Source: Photobacterium rosenbergii (GTDB taxonomy: Bacteria; Pseudomonadota; Gammaproteobacteria; Enterobacterales; Vibrionaceae). Taken from it: a stretch of DNA of 64,000 nucleotides. The DNA lies in NCBI RefSeq assembly GCF_003026455.1, contig NZ_PYMB01000002.1:468856-532855 (forward strand), read 5' to 3'. The position numbers and the translations under genes are program-made. This document shows positions 8,133 to 17,589 of this stretch, piece by piece. The notes beneath the pieces are model-generated. The model did not search any database and was not told the DNA's origin. It saw nothing but the letters and a program-made list of their open reading frames with translations. The first letter of the stretch is position 1. Each line of letters opens with the position of its first letter.

Positions 8133-8801
8133 TTACTTATTTTGATAGTTTTCAAATTTTTGGATTCTGTATCCTAGTAGTGCCCACTCAGGCAATGTAA
8201 TTTTGTCATTGATTGAAAGGTGGCGCATGTAAATGATCAAGGCTATCGAGATAATGGCACTGATACTGCCAATTTCTGGGAGAAGCATAAGCATCATTGC
8301 ATGCAGGGTACAGCCAATAGTAACCGGGATGGCATATAGGTTTTTGCTAAATAACAGTGTTGGGCGTTGCAGCAGGACATCCCTAATAATTCCCCCACCA
8401 ACAGCGGTGATGACGCCTAGCAGTACTGGTCCTGCAGGAATGCCAAATCCTAGCTCCCAGGCCTTGTTTGTCCCCTGTATACCAAACATTGCGATGGCAA
8501 AGGTATCAATATACAAATAAAAACGGTTGATCCATTTTTTCTTCAGTAAGCCAAAAAAGATAAAGCCGATGATACTGCTGGCCAATGCTATCCAAATGTA
8601 GGAGAGATCTTGGGCCCAGAAGATAGGTACATCTAACAAGCAATCTCTTATGGTGCCTCCGCCAACGGCGGTGATCATACCTAGTACCATCACGGCAAAC
8701 AGGTCGATTTCTTTTTTTTCTGCCGCTAAAACGGCAGATATGGCAAAAGCAGCCGTGCCCAAAACGCTGATAATTTCAATCAGAATAGCAGTGTGATCCA
8801 T
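8133..8801 (-). CDS. TRIC-type (UPF0126) trimeric cation channel family protein
   Basis: 222 residues, almost entirely hydrophobic, with about seven helices built as two similar halves. Each half carries the family hallmark: GGGTIRDCLLD in the first and GGGIIRDVLLQ in the second. Bacterial and archaeal members are trimeric potassium-permeable channels of the inner membrane; E. coli YicG belongs here. The gene stands alone between a terminator and the AbgB-like gene. Confidence 0.85.
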   Translation of the reverse strand: MDHTAILIEIISVLGTAAFAISAVLAAEKKEIDLFAVMVLGMITAVGGGTIRDCLLDVPIFWAQDLSYIWIALASSIIGFIFFGLLKKKWINRFYLYIDTFAIAMFGIQGTNKAWELGFGIPAGPVLLGVITAVGGGIIRDVLLQRPTLLFSKNLYAIPVTIGCTLHAMMLMLLPEIGSISAIISIALIIYMRHLSINDKITLPEWALLGYRIQKFENYQNK

Positions 8802-8895
8802 AACTACAGTTCTTCTCTGTGGGTGTGATTACCAGTGGAAAGTAAAAGTAAGCAAGTGCCCATGCAGCACTTGCTTATCTCGTTGCATGTTGCGA

Positions 8896-10359
8896 TTAGT
8901 GGTTACACTTTTCGCTGTGCTGGTGGCCAATACCAAAATGCTCAAGAGCGGTATGAAGGCAGCACTCATAATGGTTCAAGGCTTGATCATCCAACTTACC
9001 ACGTGGGTTCTGGTCAAAATCATTCAGCGATTGATATTCAAAGCCGTTCTTCTTGGCTTCAAAGTCTTGTTTGGCTTTTTCGATTAGCTCAGGGTTGGTC
9101 ATAAGTTCCAAACCTTGGGCTGCTAAAGTATGGGCTGCTTGAAGACCGGCTTTTTGACCAATACTCATACCGTTACAGGCAGTACAGCCCCACTGGTGTG
9201 GTGGGATATGCTTAGGCCATGATGCGAAGATCACACCCATAGTCGGCACCTGCCAACTGATATCACCGACATCGGTAGAGCCACCCACTTCAACCCCGGT
9301 TTGTACCGGCAGTACATCGGTAGCCAAGCCATCTTCCGGCTTGCCCATTTCACGCTGAATGGATTTGGCAAACTGCTGTTCTTCCTCAGTCCAAGCGATT
9401 GGGAAGTAACGCTGCATGTGATCGGTAACAGATGTCGCCAATACATCATTCGGTAGGCAGTCATAAATGCCACCTAGGTTAGTCACTTCAGCTTTGGTCT
9501 GGGTAGATAGTGCAGCGCCTTCGGCCATATCTTCCAGCCAGTTCTTATGTTTACGGACATTTTCGGCGCTTTTACCACGATAACGAACAAGCACTTTTGC
9601 ATGATCCGGCACCACATTTACTGCGCTACCACCGTCAAGGATTTGGTAATGCAGGCGGCCTGTTGGTTCAAGCTGCTCACGCATCATGTTGGCAGACATC
9701 AGGAAAATTTCAGCTGCATGTAGAGCACTACGGCCATCCCAAGGGGCAACACCGGCGTGTGCTGTGACGCCGTGCCATTCGACGATCAAGTCAATTGAAG
9801 CGGTTGAGTGCATGTTGATGGCTGCGTTAACCATTGCTGGGTGGTTGTGCAGGCAAATATCAAGGTCGTTAAAGAGGCCCGTCGCAGCCATGTAGTTTTT
9901 ACCGTTCAACGCTTCTTCTGCTGGGCAACCGTAGACTTTGATTGTGCCGGGGATGTTCTCTTTTTCCATATGGTTTTTCAGTGCGATAGCGGCACCGATT
10001 GAGCTTGAACCAATGAGGTTATGACCGCAACCATGGCCGTTGGTGTTACCATTTTTGGTTGGCTCCTGAAAAGGTACCGTGTCGTTTCCAAGGCCCGGTA
10101 AGGCATCAAATTCAACAAGGTAACCAATCACTGGCTTTCCCGTACCCCAAGTGGCTACCCATGAGGTAGCAAGACCTGCAATATCACGCTCGACAATTTC
10201 AAAGCCAAACTTTTCCAATACCGCACTTTCATAAGCAGAGCTTTTGAATTCTTCATAACTTAGCTCGGCAAAATCCCATACATTTGAGGCCATATCCCAA
10301 ATAACATCAGAAAGGGCTTTTACTTCGTTGTCTAGCTTTTCATATTTGCTCATGATCAT
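8896..10359 (-). CDS. abgB: AbgB-like M20 family amidohydrolase
   Basis: 487 residues, close to the length of E. coli AbgB, the subunit B of p-aminobenzoyl-glutamate hydrolase. The M20 metal motifs GHGCGHN and EFDALPG are present, with the lid or dimerisation region (HGVTAHAGVAPWDGRSALHA) in the middle. It should cleave an acyl- or aryl-amide bond of an amino acid in the cytoplasm. The usual partner abgA and the carrier abgT are not adjacent, so it may act alone on another N-acyl amino acid. ATG at 10359 is used because GAG lies six bases upstream; 10353 is also possible. Confidence 0.85.
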   Translation of the reverse strand: MIMSKYEKLDNEVKALSDVIWDMASNVWDFAELSYEEFKSSAYESAVLEKFGFEIVERDIAGLATSWVATWGTGKPVIGYLVEFDALPGLGNDTVPFQEPTKNGNTNGHGCGHNLIGSSSIGAAIALKNHMEKENIPGTIKVYGCPAEEALNGKNYMAATGLFNDLDICLHNHPAMVNAAINMHSTASIDLIVEWHGVTAHAGVAPWDGRSALHAAEIFLMSANMMREQLEPTGRLHYQILDGGSAVNVVPDHAKVLVRYRGKSAENVRKHKNWLEDMAEGAALSTQTKAEVTNLGGIYDCLPNDVLATSVTDHMQRYFPIAWTEEEQQFAKSIQREMGKPEDGLATDVLPVQTGVEVGGSTDVGDISWQVPTMGVIFASWPKHIPPHQWGCTACNGMSIGQKAGLQAAHTLAAQGLELMTNPELIEKAKQDFEAKKNGFEYQSLNDFDQNPRGKLDDQALNHYECCLHTALEHFGIGHQHSEKCNH

Positions 10360-10566
10360 TATTCACTCTGAATTTAAAATTGATAATTGAAGAGTTGAAC
10401 ATAAAAGAAAATTTACAGGTTTGTTCATCTCTTGAAGACGGGGTAATAATAAAGATAAAAAGGAATGATTTTAAATCATGATGTGATGATTGAGTCCTCA
10501 TCAATGAAGAATAGGAAAAGTGAAACGGCTTCTTGTAAAAGACAAGAAGCCGATGAAGTGAAAGGG
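10360..10566. other. Intergenic region with terminator of the choloylglycine-hydrolase gene
   Basis: The stem CGGCTTCTTGT / ACAAGAAGCCG at 10526-10552 (loop AAAAG), followed on the minus strand by GTTTCACTTTTCC, ends the upstream minus-strand gene. The rest is AT-rich and presumably carries the abgB promoter. A TGATGA...TCATCA pair with an 8-base spacer at 10484-10503 is a possible but weak operator. Confidence 0.65.
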
Positions 10567-11703
10567 TTAATTAATTATTTCCTGACCGTAAATATCGAGA
10601 GTATTGATTTCGATAAATTGGTCTGAAATATTACCTTCAATACCTTTTTGAGCATAACGATCAATACGAGGGATCACTTCTACTTTACTGCCTTGTTTGA
10701 AATCAATATCCGAAAGATGTATGTAGACATCTGCAGGAGCCAATACGGATTTTATTCTGTAGGTCAAATTAGTGAGGTCAGAAATAGACTGCAAGTAAGT
10801 TGCTACACCATATGTGTCTTTGTCCTGGGTGTGCTTGAGAATTTTTTCTCCAACCTCTTTATCCTCATCTGGAAGGGCAATGCCTGGAACAAAGGCTGTA
10901 TTACCTAATGCGGAATACATAAAGCCGTATGCTGCATTGACATCATCAGTTGCCTTGATTGATGGGAAGTTATCCAACCAATATTGTGCTTTTTGGTAAC
11001 GGTCTTCTGCACTCCAAGTTGAAGGGAAACTGCCGTCATTAGGGTCTATTTGATTAGCTTTTTCCTTAGCTATTTGGGTTTGAATCTTTGGCGGGTTAGT
11101 CATGACTTGGTACTCCCTACCATGGAAAATCTTAACTTCTCCGTTTTGGATTTCAACAATGGCAGAGTCACCAGATGCATCGGCCATTGAAAGGTGCTTA
11201 GGGCTGGCTGAATAGCTATATCCACCTTTAATCGCCACGAGGCGCACTTTTTCTAAACCCTTAATTGCCTCTTCAACGGTGGCGAAATTATCCAATATGT
11301 AGCTTACCCAGTGATCGCCTTCCAAAACGGGTTTTTGCTCTTGCTCTGTATTGATTTCATCAATAGCACCGTCGTTGAAGTAGAGTGTACGTGCGGTTAG
11401 CCCTTTTTCGTTCATACCATCCATTGGAAATCGATTATTAGCAAAGGCAGCGATACTGCCATACTTTACTGTCCAATCGATGGTTGCAATGTTTTCGTTT
11501 GAGCTGCCAGACCGCGTTACACCTTGTGGTGTTTTGACCAAAGTAGGAGCTGAGGCAGAGAAATAGTCTTCGTTCCTTCCGACTAAAACTAGATCACTTT
11601 CACTATTCCAAAGCATACGTGTGCATGCATTTGATGTTACAGGGAGAAGGGTAGCGGTTGTCATAGCTGCAGTAAGGCAGGCTGCAATAAATTTACGTTT
11701 CAT
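10567..11703 (-). CDS. Secreted choloylglycine hydrolase / penicillin V acylase family protein
   Basis: 378 residues with a signal peptide ending SNA; the next residue, Cys27 (CTRML), is the N-terminal nucleophile typical of this Ntn-hydrolase family. The downstream active-site motif GRNEDYF and an NRFPMDGMNEKGL region also fit. The family cleaves linear amides such as conjugated bile salts, penicillin V or acyl-homoserine lactones. The exported form suggests a periplasmic amide hydrolase. GAGG precedes the ATG by eight bases. Neighbouring genes handle amino acids, so release of an amino acid from an amide is plausible; the true substrate is unknown. Confidence 0.85.
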   Translation of the reverse strand: MKRKFIAACLTAAMTTATLLPVTSNACTRMLWNSESDLVLVGRNEDYFSASAPTLVKTPQGVTRSGSSNENIATIDWTVKYGSIAAFANNRFPMDGMNEKGLTARTLYFNDGAIDEINTEQEQKPVLEGDHWVSYILDNFATVEEAIKGLEKVRLVAIKGGYSYSASPKHLSMADASGDSAIVEIQNGEVKIFHGREYQVMTNPPKIQTQIAKEKANQIDPNDGSFPSTWSAEDRYQKAQYWLDNFPSIKATDDVNAAYGFMYSALGNTAFVPGIALPDEDKEVGEKILKHTQDKDTYGVATYLQSISDLTNLTYRIKSVLAPADVYIHLSDIDFKQGSKVEVIPRIDRYAQKGIEGNISDQFIEINTLDIYGQEIIN

Positions 11704-11767
11704 GATTTTCCTCGTTTGTTTGTATAGTTAGATTAAGGAAAAACCTTTATGGTAACTACCCACCACA

Positions 11768-11784
11768 CGGGGGAGAACCCCCCG
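11768..11784. other. GC-rich hairpin between LysR and choloylglycine-hydrolase genes
   Basis: CGGGGG / CCCCCG with a five-base loop, in an AT-rich gap. On the minus strand it lies downstream of the LysR stop... upstream of it in transcription order is the hydrolase start, which is at higher order to the left; no U-tract follows, so its role (5' leader structure or weak terminator) is unclear. Confidence 0.35.
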
Positions 11785-11865
11785 ATTTAATTGTCGACAT
11801 TGAAATTATATCTATATGATATTGTTTAATAATTTTCGCTTGAGGATTTGATGAAAGAGTCTTAT

Positions 11866-12732
11866 TTAGCATTCGACAGATTTAAGCAAAGCAATAACTT
11901 CATTAAGGAATGGCGGCTCTGTCGAAGCCCAAAGTAAGACTGGTTGCTGGTACAAACCGGCTGCTGTTATGTCGACGGCAACAACATCGATTTCATCAGG
12001 AAGAGCTGTCAGTAGACTAGCTGGTAAAAAGGCCCAGCTCGGTTCGCTCTGCAAACCATGAATAAGTATTTGTAAGTCACTTTCTATCACATAATTATCG
12101 GATACCAGAAGGTTTGAATAATATTTTGGTTCTAGGTTACTTGAATAAACCCTCTGTTTTATCTGTGAAAGCTCTTTGATTGAGGCATACTTATCGAAAC
12201 AAAATGTTGATTCACTCGCCACTGGACAAAGAGCGATTTGTGGCATTGCTTTCCATTGGAACTCTGGATTAAGGACCTGTCCACGAGCCAAAAATAAGCC
12301 ATATTGGCACCGGCCATTTCGAAGCAATTTTTCTCCTTGTTCACGAGAGACTTTAAGTAGATTAAGTGGAATGTTTTTCTCGCTAAAAAAGTTGCGGGTT
12401 AACGTTAGCCAGCGCTCTGGAATGCTTTCATCAAAACACAAGGATACTGGGCATTTGGAAGCTTCAGAAAGAGAGTGGGCGTAACGCTCGAATCCAAAGA
12501 TATCTGCGCTGAGTATTTGGGCTCTGAGATAGAGTTTATACCCAAGTGGCGTTAGGCTCATTGTTCTACCATCTTTTTGAAACATTGGGTAGCCGACATT
12601 AATTTCAAAGTTTTCGACTAGCTCGCTGATAGTTTTTCGATCTTTTTTAAGTTGGATGGCAGCCCGACTATAACTTTTTGCTTGAGCGACAGTGACAAAG
12701 GCTTGTAGTTGAAGAAATGAAAAAGGGGTCAA
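11866..12732 (-). CDS. LysR-type transcriptional regulator
   Basis: About 288 residues: an N-terminal winged helix (LQLQAFVTVAQAKSYSRAAIQLKKDRKTISELVENFE) then a substrate-binding domain. The TTG at 12732 is preferred because GGAGG lies five bases upstream and the protein then begins like its paralogues at 33.1 and 40.3 kb; an in-frame TTG at 12744 would add four residues. The recognition helix (DRKTISELVENFE) differs from theirs. It lies downstream of aspT-aspD past a terminator and upstream of the choloylglycine-hydrolase gene, so either could be its target. Confidence 0.85.
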   Translation of the reverse strand: MTPFSFLQLQAFVTVAQAKSYSRAAIQLKKDRKTISELVENFEINVGYPMFQKDGRTMSLTPLGYKLYLRAQILSADIFGFERYAHSLSEASKCPVSLCFDESIPERWLTLTRNFFSEKNIPLNLLKVSREQGEKLLRNGRCQYGLFLARGQVLNPEFQWKAMPQIALCPVASESTFCFDKYASIKELSQIKQRVYSSNLEPKYYSNLLVSDNYVIESDLQILIHGLQSEPSWAFLPASLLTALPDEIDVVAVDITAAGLYQQPVLLWASTEPPFLNEVIALLKSVEC

Positions 12733-12753
12733 AGTAGCCTCCAAGTAGAAAAG

Positions 12754-12786
12754 AGCCCAGCAAACACTCAGGATGTTTGCTGGGCT
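12754..12786 (-). terminator. Rho-independent terminator of the aspT-aspD operon
   Basis: Stem AGCCCAGCAAACA / TGTTTGCTGGGCT, six-base loop, followed on the minus strand by CTTTTCTA. It separates aspD from the LysR gene. Confidence 0.85.
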
Positions 12787-12835
12787 TAAATTTATTTTAT
12801 TAATCGCTGTGAGGGGGAGTCACAGTTATTAATAC

Positions 12836-14443
12836 TTAGGCTTGTGTGGCTGTGATGAAGTCATTGTAGTATTCATCTAGCACCTTACGGGTTTCACGGC
12901 CGATCAACTCATACTCGTGGTGAGTCAGGTTAGCCAGTGATACACGTACCGATCCGTGTACAACGTCGAAACCTTTACCCGGTAGCAAGATTACACCGGT
13001 CTCATGAGCAAGGCGGAACAAGAAGTCCTTACCTTTGTTGTTGCCTTTGAACCAGTCAACGAACTCTTGGCCGTACATTTTGGCACCCAGTACATCAAGG
13101 TCTAGTAGGGTGTAGTAATCAACGCGGTTGACATCTTTTTCCATTTCAACACCCATGTTTTTGTATAGGGTGTTGTAACGCTGGCGGATAATGTTCTTAC
13201 ACGCATCTTTATAGGTTTCTTCCGCATCCATTAGGCAAGCTAGTGAGAATAGTGCCATCTGAACCTGCTGTGGAAGAGAAAGGCCTGCTGTGTGGTTAAG
13301 GGCAACACCACGGCTTTCTGCAACCATACGGTCGATAAATTTAATAGTACGAGGCTCTGGAGTCAGTGTTTTATAACGGTCATCCAGCAGTAGTTTTTGT
13401 TCTTCAGATTGGTTCTGTAGTGCGTCATCGAACACGTTGTTGTGTTGAATACCGATAACGCCCAGACGCCAGCCTGTTGCACCGAAGTATTTAGAGAATG
13501 AGTAAACACATAGGGTGTTGTATGGGCATTTAGCAAATAGAGATACGAAATCATCTGCAAATGTGCCGTATACATCATCAGTAATGATGAACAGATCTTT
13601 ACGCTTGGTGTCAATTAGCGTTGCAATCTTGTCTAGTGTCTCATCAGACATTTTCACCGATGCAGGGTTTGCTGGGTTAACCACGCACAGAAGCTTGATA
13701 TTCGTGTCTTCTAGCTTGGCAATTTCTGCATCCGGTAGCTGCCATGTTTCTTCATCTAGGCGAAGCTCAACAATTTCTAGTTCGTATTCAGCCAGCTCTG
13801 GGATTTCCAGGTAAGGAGTGAAGATTGGTGTGATAAGCGCAATCTTGTCACCTTTTTTCAGTAGGCCGTTGTTGAACATAGACTGGAAGCTATAGGTCAT
13901 TGACGCTGTACCGCCTTCAGTCGCGAATAGGTCGAAATCGTGTGACATTGGGATATTGCCATACATTTCCTGGCCAATGTATTGCTTAACCACTTGCTCG
14001 ATGTTGGTTAGCATGCGATCTGGCACTGGGTAGTTACAGCCTAGGAAGGCATTCACAAGTTCGTTAAGGAATACTTGCTTATCGATACCTAGGCGGTCTT
14101 TAGTGTAACTCAATGCTTTTTGTAGGAACTTCACGCCTTCTGCGTTAGCGTTTTGCTTAGCAAAAGTGTCGAAGCGCTCAACAATGCCAACACCGTCAGG
14201 GATACCACCGAAACCACCGTTTAGGTAAGAGTATGTACGCTCAGATTCTTCCAGGGCAAAGTCACCAAGGCGCAGGAAGGCGCGGCGAGGAAGCGTTGCC
14301 AAGAAGTTAGGGTTACCACGGCCAGCATCTAGCAGTGCACGGTCTGGTACTGTTTGTGCCACTTCAATCAGTTTATCTTTAAGCTCAAATGGGCTTAGGT
14401 TCGCGAATTTTGAAAAGTCGATAGTGTTAGTTTCAGTAGTCAT
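12836..14443 (-). CDS. aspD: Aspartate 4-decarboxylase (PLP-dependent)
   Basis: About 535 residues, the usual size of bacterial L-aspartate beta-decarboxylase (aspartate to alanine plus CO2), a fold-type I PLP enzyme that also has aminotransferase activity. Visible hallmarks are YSYLNGGFGGIPDG near the N-terminus, NPANPASVKMSD, and the PLP-lysine region YSFSKYFGATGWRLG. The ATG at 14443 gives the family's normal start; an upstream in-frame start would add 18 residues. It is the second gene of an operon with the aspartate/alanine antiporter: exchange of aspartate for alanine together with proton-consuming decarboxylation generates proton-motive force. The divergent pyridoxal kinase gene may supply its cofactor. 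Confidence 0.93.
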   Translation of the reverse strand: MTTETNTIDFSKFANLSPFELKDKLIEVAQTVPDRALLDAGRGNPNFLATLPRRAFLRLGDFALEESERTYSYLNGGFGGIPDGVGIVERFDTFAKQNANAEGVKFLQKALSYTKDRLGIDKQVFLNELVNAFLGCNYPVPDRMLTNIEQVVKQYIGQEMYGNIPMSHDFDLFATEGGTASMTYSFQSMFNNGLLKKGDKIALITPIFTPYLEIPELAEYELEIVELRLDEETWQLPDAEIAKLEDTNIKLLCVVNPANPASVKMSDETLDKIATLIDTKRKDLFIITDDVYGTFADDFVSLFAKCPYNTLCVYSFSKYFGATGWRLGVIGIQHNNVFDDALQNQSEEQKLLLDDRYKTLTPEPRTIKFIDRMVAESRGVALNHTAGLSLPQQVQMALFSLACLMDAEETYKDACKNIIRQRYNTLYKNMGVEMEKDVNRVDYYTLLDLDVLGAKMYGQEFVDWFKGNNKGKDFLFRLAHETGVILLPGKGFDVVHGSVRVSLANLTHHEYELIGRETRKVLDEYYNDFITATQA

Positions 14444-14533
14444 AATCTTTATTCTCTTAGGGTGGGGTGTAATTGGCCGACCCAAATACACCCGCAAGTG
14501 TTGAGTTAATGTTTTTCGAATTAAGTAAGGGGA

Positions 14534-16249
14534 TTACATACCGGCGTTTTTACTAATAATGCCGATAATAATTGGGCCCCAAAGTGTCAGTAATACGTTT
14601 GCTACCGCGTAAGTTACTGTGAAGGTAAATACCGGTGTTGAGTTGCCTGCTTTTTCAAGTAGGGCGGCAAATGCAGGGTTTGCACTGCGGCCACCGGTTA
14701 CACAACCAAGCGCTTCAATTGGGTTTCTAATTCTCAGGATGTAGTAAGAGAAGAAGAAAGAAACCAGTTGTGGAATAAGCGTGACGCAAACACCTAGCAG
14801 CAATAGGGTCAAACCATTTTCTTTAACGGCAACAACAGCTTGTGGGCCAGCCTCAAGGCCAACGATACCGACGAATACAGCTAGACCGAAGTCACGGATA
14901 AAGTTAGCAGCGCCCTGTGGGAACGAAGCCACTCGAGGGTTGCGGCTACGCAACCAGCCAACCATTAGGCCTGAAATCAGACAGCCTGCACCTGAGCCGA
15001 TAGTGACCGGGATACCCGCAATCTTGAAGCTGATCATGCCAATCAGAAGGCCAAGTACCATACCCAGACCAAAGAACACATAGTCGGTAACAAAAGCTGA
15101 GCCAAGGCGTTTACCAATGTTTTTCTCGACACGGTTGATGTCTTTGGCTGAACCAGTCAGCTGGATAACATCGTTTTTCTTAACCACAAGATCTGGAGTG
15201 ATCTCGATGTTGTTGCCGCCACGCTGGTAACCTGTGATATATACGCCACGGGCGATATCATTGTTGGTTTCACGCTTAACCTGTTCTAGGGTTTTGCCAA
15301 TCAGCTTGGAATCAGTCGCAATAAGCTGGCGGTTTTCTTCGATAAGCTCGATACCGGCTGGTACTGGCACTTCGCGGCCAATTTCTTTGGCAAACTCACG
15401 AACTTGGTTGCGGCGGCCAGTAACGATGACGACATCACCATTTTGAATAGGAGTGTATTTATCGATATCAAGGCTCTTACCATCACGCTCAATCACTTCA
15501 ATAGCGATATCAATGAGTTTTTCATTGGCTTTGGCAATGGTTTTGCCTTGTAGGCTACTTTTCGCATCAACTAGGTAAGCACGGGTTACCAAGTCGGTAA
15601 GGGCGTTGAATTCACCCGGCGCAAGTTCAGGTTTACCACCAGATACTTTTTCAGCCAGTTTGATCGCTTCGCCACGGATATCCCATTTCATGATGCTTGG
15701 GATAATCCAGGTCACCATCAAGATAGGACCCAATGAACCAAAGATATAGGTTACCGCGTAGCCAACAGCCACGTTGGTTTGCATCAGTTGCTTAGCTTCT
15801 GCTGTCAGGCCGGAAAGCTTGGCAATTGCATCACCCGCTGTACCAATAATGGCAGACTGAGTCAGGCCACCCGCAGCAAGTCCTGCCGCAGTACCCCGGT
15901 CTAGATCGAAGATCCAAGCCGCTGCCAGTACGCACAATAAACCGGTGACTGTCATCACGACTGCAGAAAGCAGGATGTTTACAGTTCGGAAGTTCAAAGC
16001 ACTAAAGAACTGTGGACCGCCCTGGAAACCAACAGCGTAAATAAAGAGTGCAAAGAAAATGCTTTTTACGCCCGGGTCAATATGTACGCCAAATTGCCCA
16101 ATAAGTACACCTACTAATAGCGTACCTGCAACACCACCTAGTACAAATCGGCCAATTGTAATTTTACCAATTAAGTAACCGAAGGCTAATGTTAAAAATA
16201 GGGCGATAAAAGGCGAACTACTAATTAAGTTTTGAATAATAGCCATCAT
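14534..16249 (-). CDS. aspT: Aspartate:alanine antiporter
   Basis: About 571 residues with two blocks of roughly five membrane helices flanking a central cytoplasmic region that holds two TrkA-C-like domains (around SSLQGKTIAKANEKLIDI and DSKLIGKTLEQVKRET). This architecture defines the AAE family (AspT, E. coli YidE/YbjL). Paired with aspD it performs electrogenic exchange of aspartate for alanine at the inner membrane. The ATG at 16249 begins MMAIIQ; an upstream in-frame ATG at 16273 is possible and neither has a strong Shine-Dalgarno. Two copies of the 19-bp dyad lie 130-200 bases upstream. Confidence 0.9.
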   Translation of the reverse strand: MMAIIQNLISSSPFIALFLTLAFGYLIGKITIGRFVLGGVAGTLLVGVLIGQFGVHIDPGVKSIFFALFIYAVGFQGGPQFFSALNFRTVNILLSAVVMTVTGLLCVLAAAWIFDLDRGTAAGLAAGGLTQSAIIGTAGDAIAKLSGLTAEAKQLMQTNVAVGYAVTYIFGSLGPILMVTWIIPSIMKWDIRGEAIKLAEKVSGGKPELAPGEFNALTDLVTRAYLVDAKSSLQGKTIAKANEKLIDIAIEVIERDGKSLDIDKYTPIQNGDVVIVTGRRNQVREFAKEIGREVPVPAGIELIEENRQLIATDSKLIGKTLEQVKRETNNDIARGVYITGYQRGGNNIEITPDLVVKKNDVIQLTGSAKDINRVEKNIGKRLGSAFVTDYVFFGLGMVLGLLIGMISFKIAGIPVTIGSGAGCLISGLMVGWLRSRNPRVASFPQGAANFIRDFGLAVFVGIVGLEAGPQAVVAVKENGLTLLLLGVCVTLIPQLVSFFFSYYILRIRNPIEALGCVTGGRSANPAFAALLEKAGNSTPVFTFTVTYAVANVLLTLWGPIIIGIISKNAGM

Positions 16250-16386
16250 TTTACCAATAAAATATAATGTCATGTTTGATATTCAGCGGTAATTACCGTG
16301 AATAAATATTAGAGCGACAAAACAATGTCTGTGCTCCGGTTCGTGAAAAATAATACGGCGAGAGCAAATAATCTAATAATCACTTA

Positions 16387-16444
16387 TGTAGGACGATACC
16401 CGTCAATAATTAAAACCATCAATAACGATGGATGCTATCCGTCA
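16387..16444. promoter_or_regulatory. Two 19-bp dyads (TGTAGGA type) between aspT and pdxY
   Basis: TGTAGGA-CGATA-CCCGTCA at 16387-16405 is an exact match to TGnnGG-N7-CCnnCA. CGATGGA-TGCTA-TCCGTCA at 16426-16444 has one mismatch. Their centres are 39 bp apart, in the divergent promoter region, so one site or both could control either gene. Confidence 0.65.
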
Positions 16445-16551
16445 AAAACGATTATTAAATTCTCCTTAGACTACTTACTCTATGCGGCCAAATTCACCGG
16501 CCAGTAATATGTGGCCTAGTTTCCTTTAATAAATAACGAAGAAGGTGAGAT

Positions 16552-17421
16552 ATGTCTGGTATTCTGTCCATTCAATCACATGTTGTGTATGGAAGAGCAG
16601 GGAATAGCTCAGCGATATTTCCGTTGCAGAGGATGGGGTTTGATGTTTGGCCCATTCATACCGTGCAGTTTTCTAACCATACTCAATATGAACAAGGGTG
16701 GACAGGCAGAGCGTTTGCGGCTGAAGATATTACCCAGCTGGTTAGCGGTATCGACAACATAGGGAAATTAGGTCAATGCCAAGCGGTGTTGTCTGGCTAT
16801 CAGGGTAGTGCGGAGCAGTGTGAAGCGGTTATTGACACAGTAAAGCGTGTAAAAGAGCGCAATCCTGAGGCTATCTATACCTGCGATCCTGTAATGGGTG
16901 ACCCAGCCAAAGGCTGTATCGTTGCGCCGGGTGTGGCAGAAGTCTTGATTAACCAAGTCATGCCAATGGCGGATATTATCGTGCCTAACCAGTATGAGCT
17001 AACCCAGTTTACTGGCATAGAGATCAACGATTTGCAAGATGCTATTACGGCTTGTCAGGTCGCATTGAGCAAAGGCCCAAAATTGGTTGTAGTTAAACAT
17101 CTTCACAGTATTAGCAAAGACAAATTTACTATGATGATGGCGTCTAAAGATGGTGTATGGCTAGCCGAACGTCCATATCTAGATTTTGCCAAACAACCCG
17201 TTGGTGTCGGTGACTTGATTTCAGCCCTATTCACGGGGAAATACCTAAGTAGTCAAAATTCTCGACTTGCCTTTGAGTTTTGTAACAATGCCAGCTTTTC
17301 TGTATTGGAGAAAACATACCAATTGAATGAGTGGGAATTGCAAACAATTGCTGCCCAGGACGATATATTTTTCCCGAAAAATAAATACAAGCTGCAGAGG
17401 GTTGCTTATTTTGGACTGTAA
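16552..17421 (+). CDS. pdxY: Pyridoxal kinase
   Basis: 289 residues, the normal length of PdxY. It begins with the ribokinase-like [16 protein letters not shown], continues with CDPVMGD and [12 protein letters not shown], and ends with the anion-hole/catalytic motif [10 protein letters not shown], where Asp is the base. It phosphorylates pyridoxal to PLP in the salvage pathway. Its position divergent from the PLP-dependent aspD operon, with shared operators between, suggests joint control of enzyme and cofactor. GAAGGTGAG precedes the ATG. Confidence 0.93.
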   Translation: MSGILSIQSHVVYGRAGNSSAIFPLQRMGFDVWPIHTVQFSNHTQYEQGWTGRAFAAEDITQLVSGIDNIGKLGQCQAVLSGYQGSAEQCEAVIDTVKRVKERNPEAIYTCDPVMGDPAKGCIVAPGVAEVLINQVMPMADIIVPNQYELTQFTGIEINDLQDAITACQVALSKGPKLVVVKHLHSISKDKFTMMMASKDGVWLAERPYLDFAKQPVGVGDLISALFTGKYLSSQNSRLAFEFCNNASFSVLEKTYQLNEWELQTIAAQDDIFFPKNKYKLQRVAYFGL

Positions 17422-17589
17422 AACTAAAAGTCAACTACCCAACTTTCTTGCATTTATCAACAAAGGGTTAGTACCAACGTTGATGTTGGTTTGTTCCATG
17501 CTGGGTGTAGCGATGATTAAGCCATTTCAAATATTAACCGGCTTCCAGTTAATGAAAGTCTTTTTTTAAAATAATTATATTATTTCTCC

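Noticed and set aside
10484..10503. TGATGA-N8-TCATCA upstream of abgB as another copy of the 19-bp dyad
   Set aside because: The arms lack the GG/CC core and the spacing is wrong, although the centre TGAGTCCT resembles the site at 41.33 kb.
16325..16507. 60-codon frame between aspT and pdxY
   Set aside because: It runs through both dyads and has no family features; more likely regulatory DNA.
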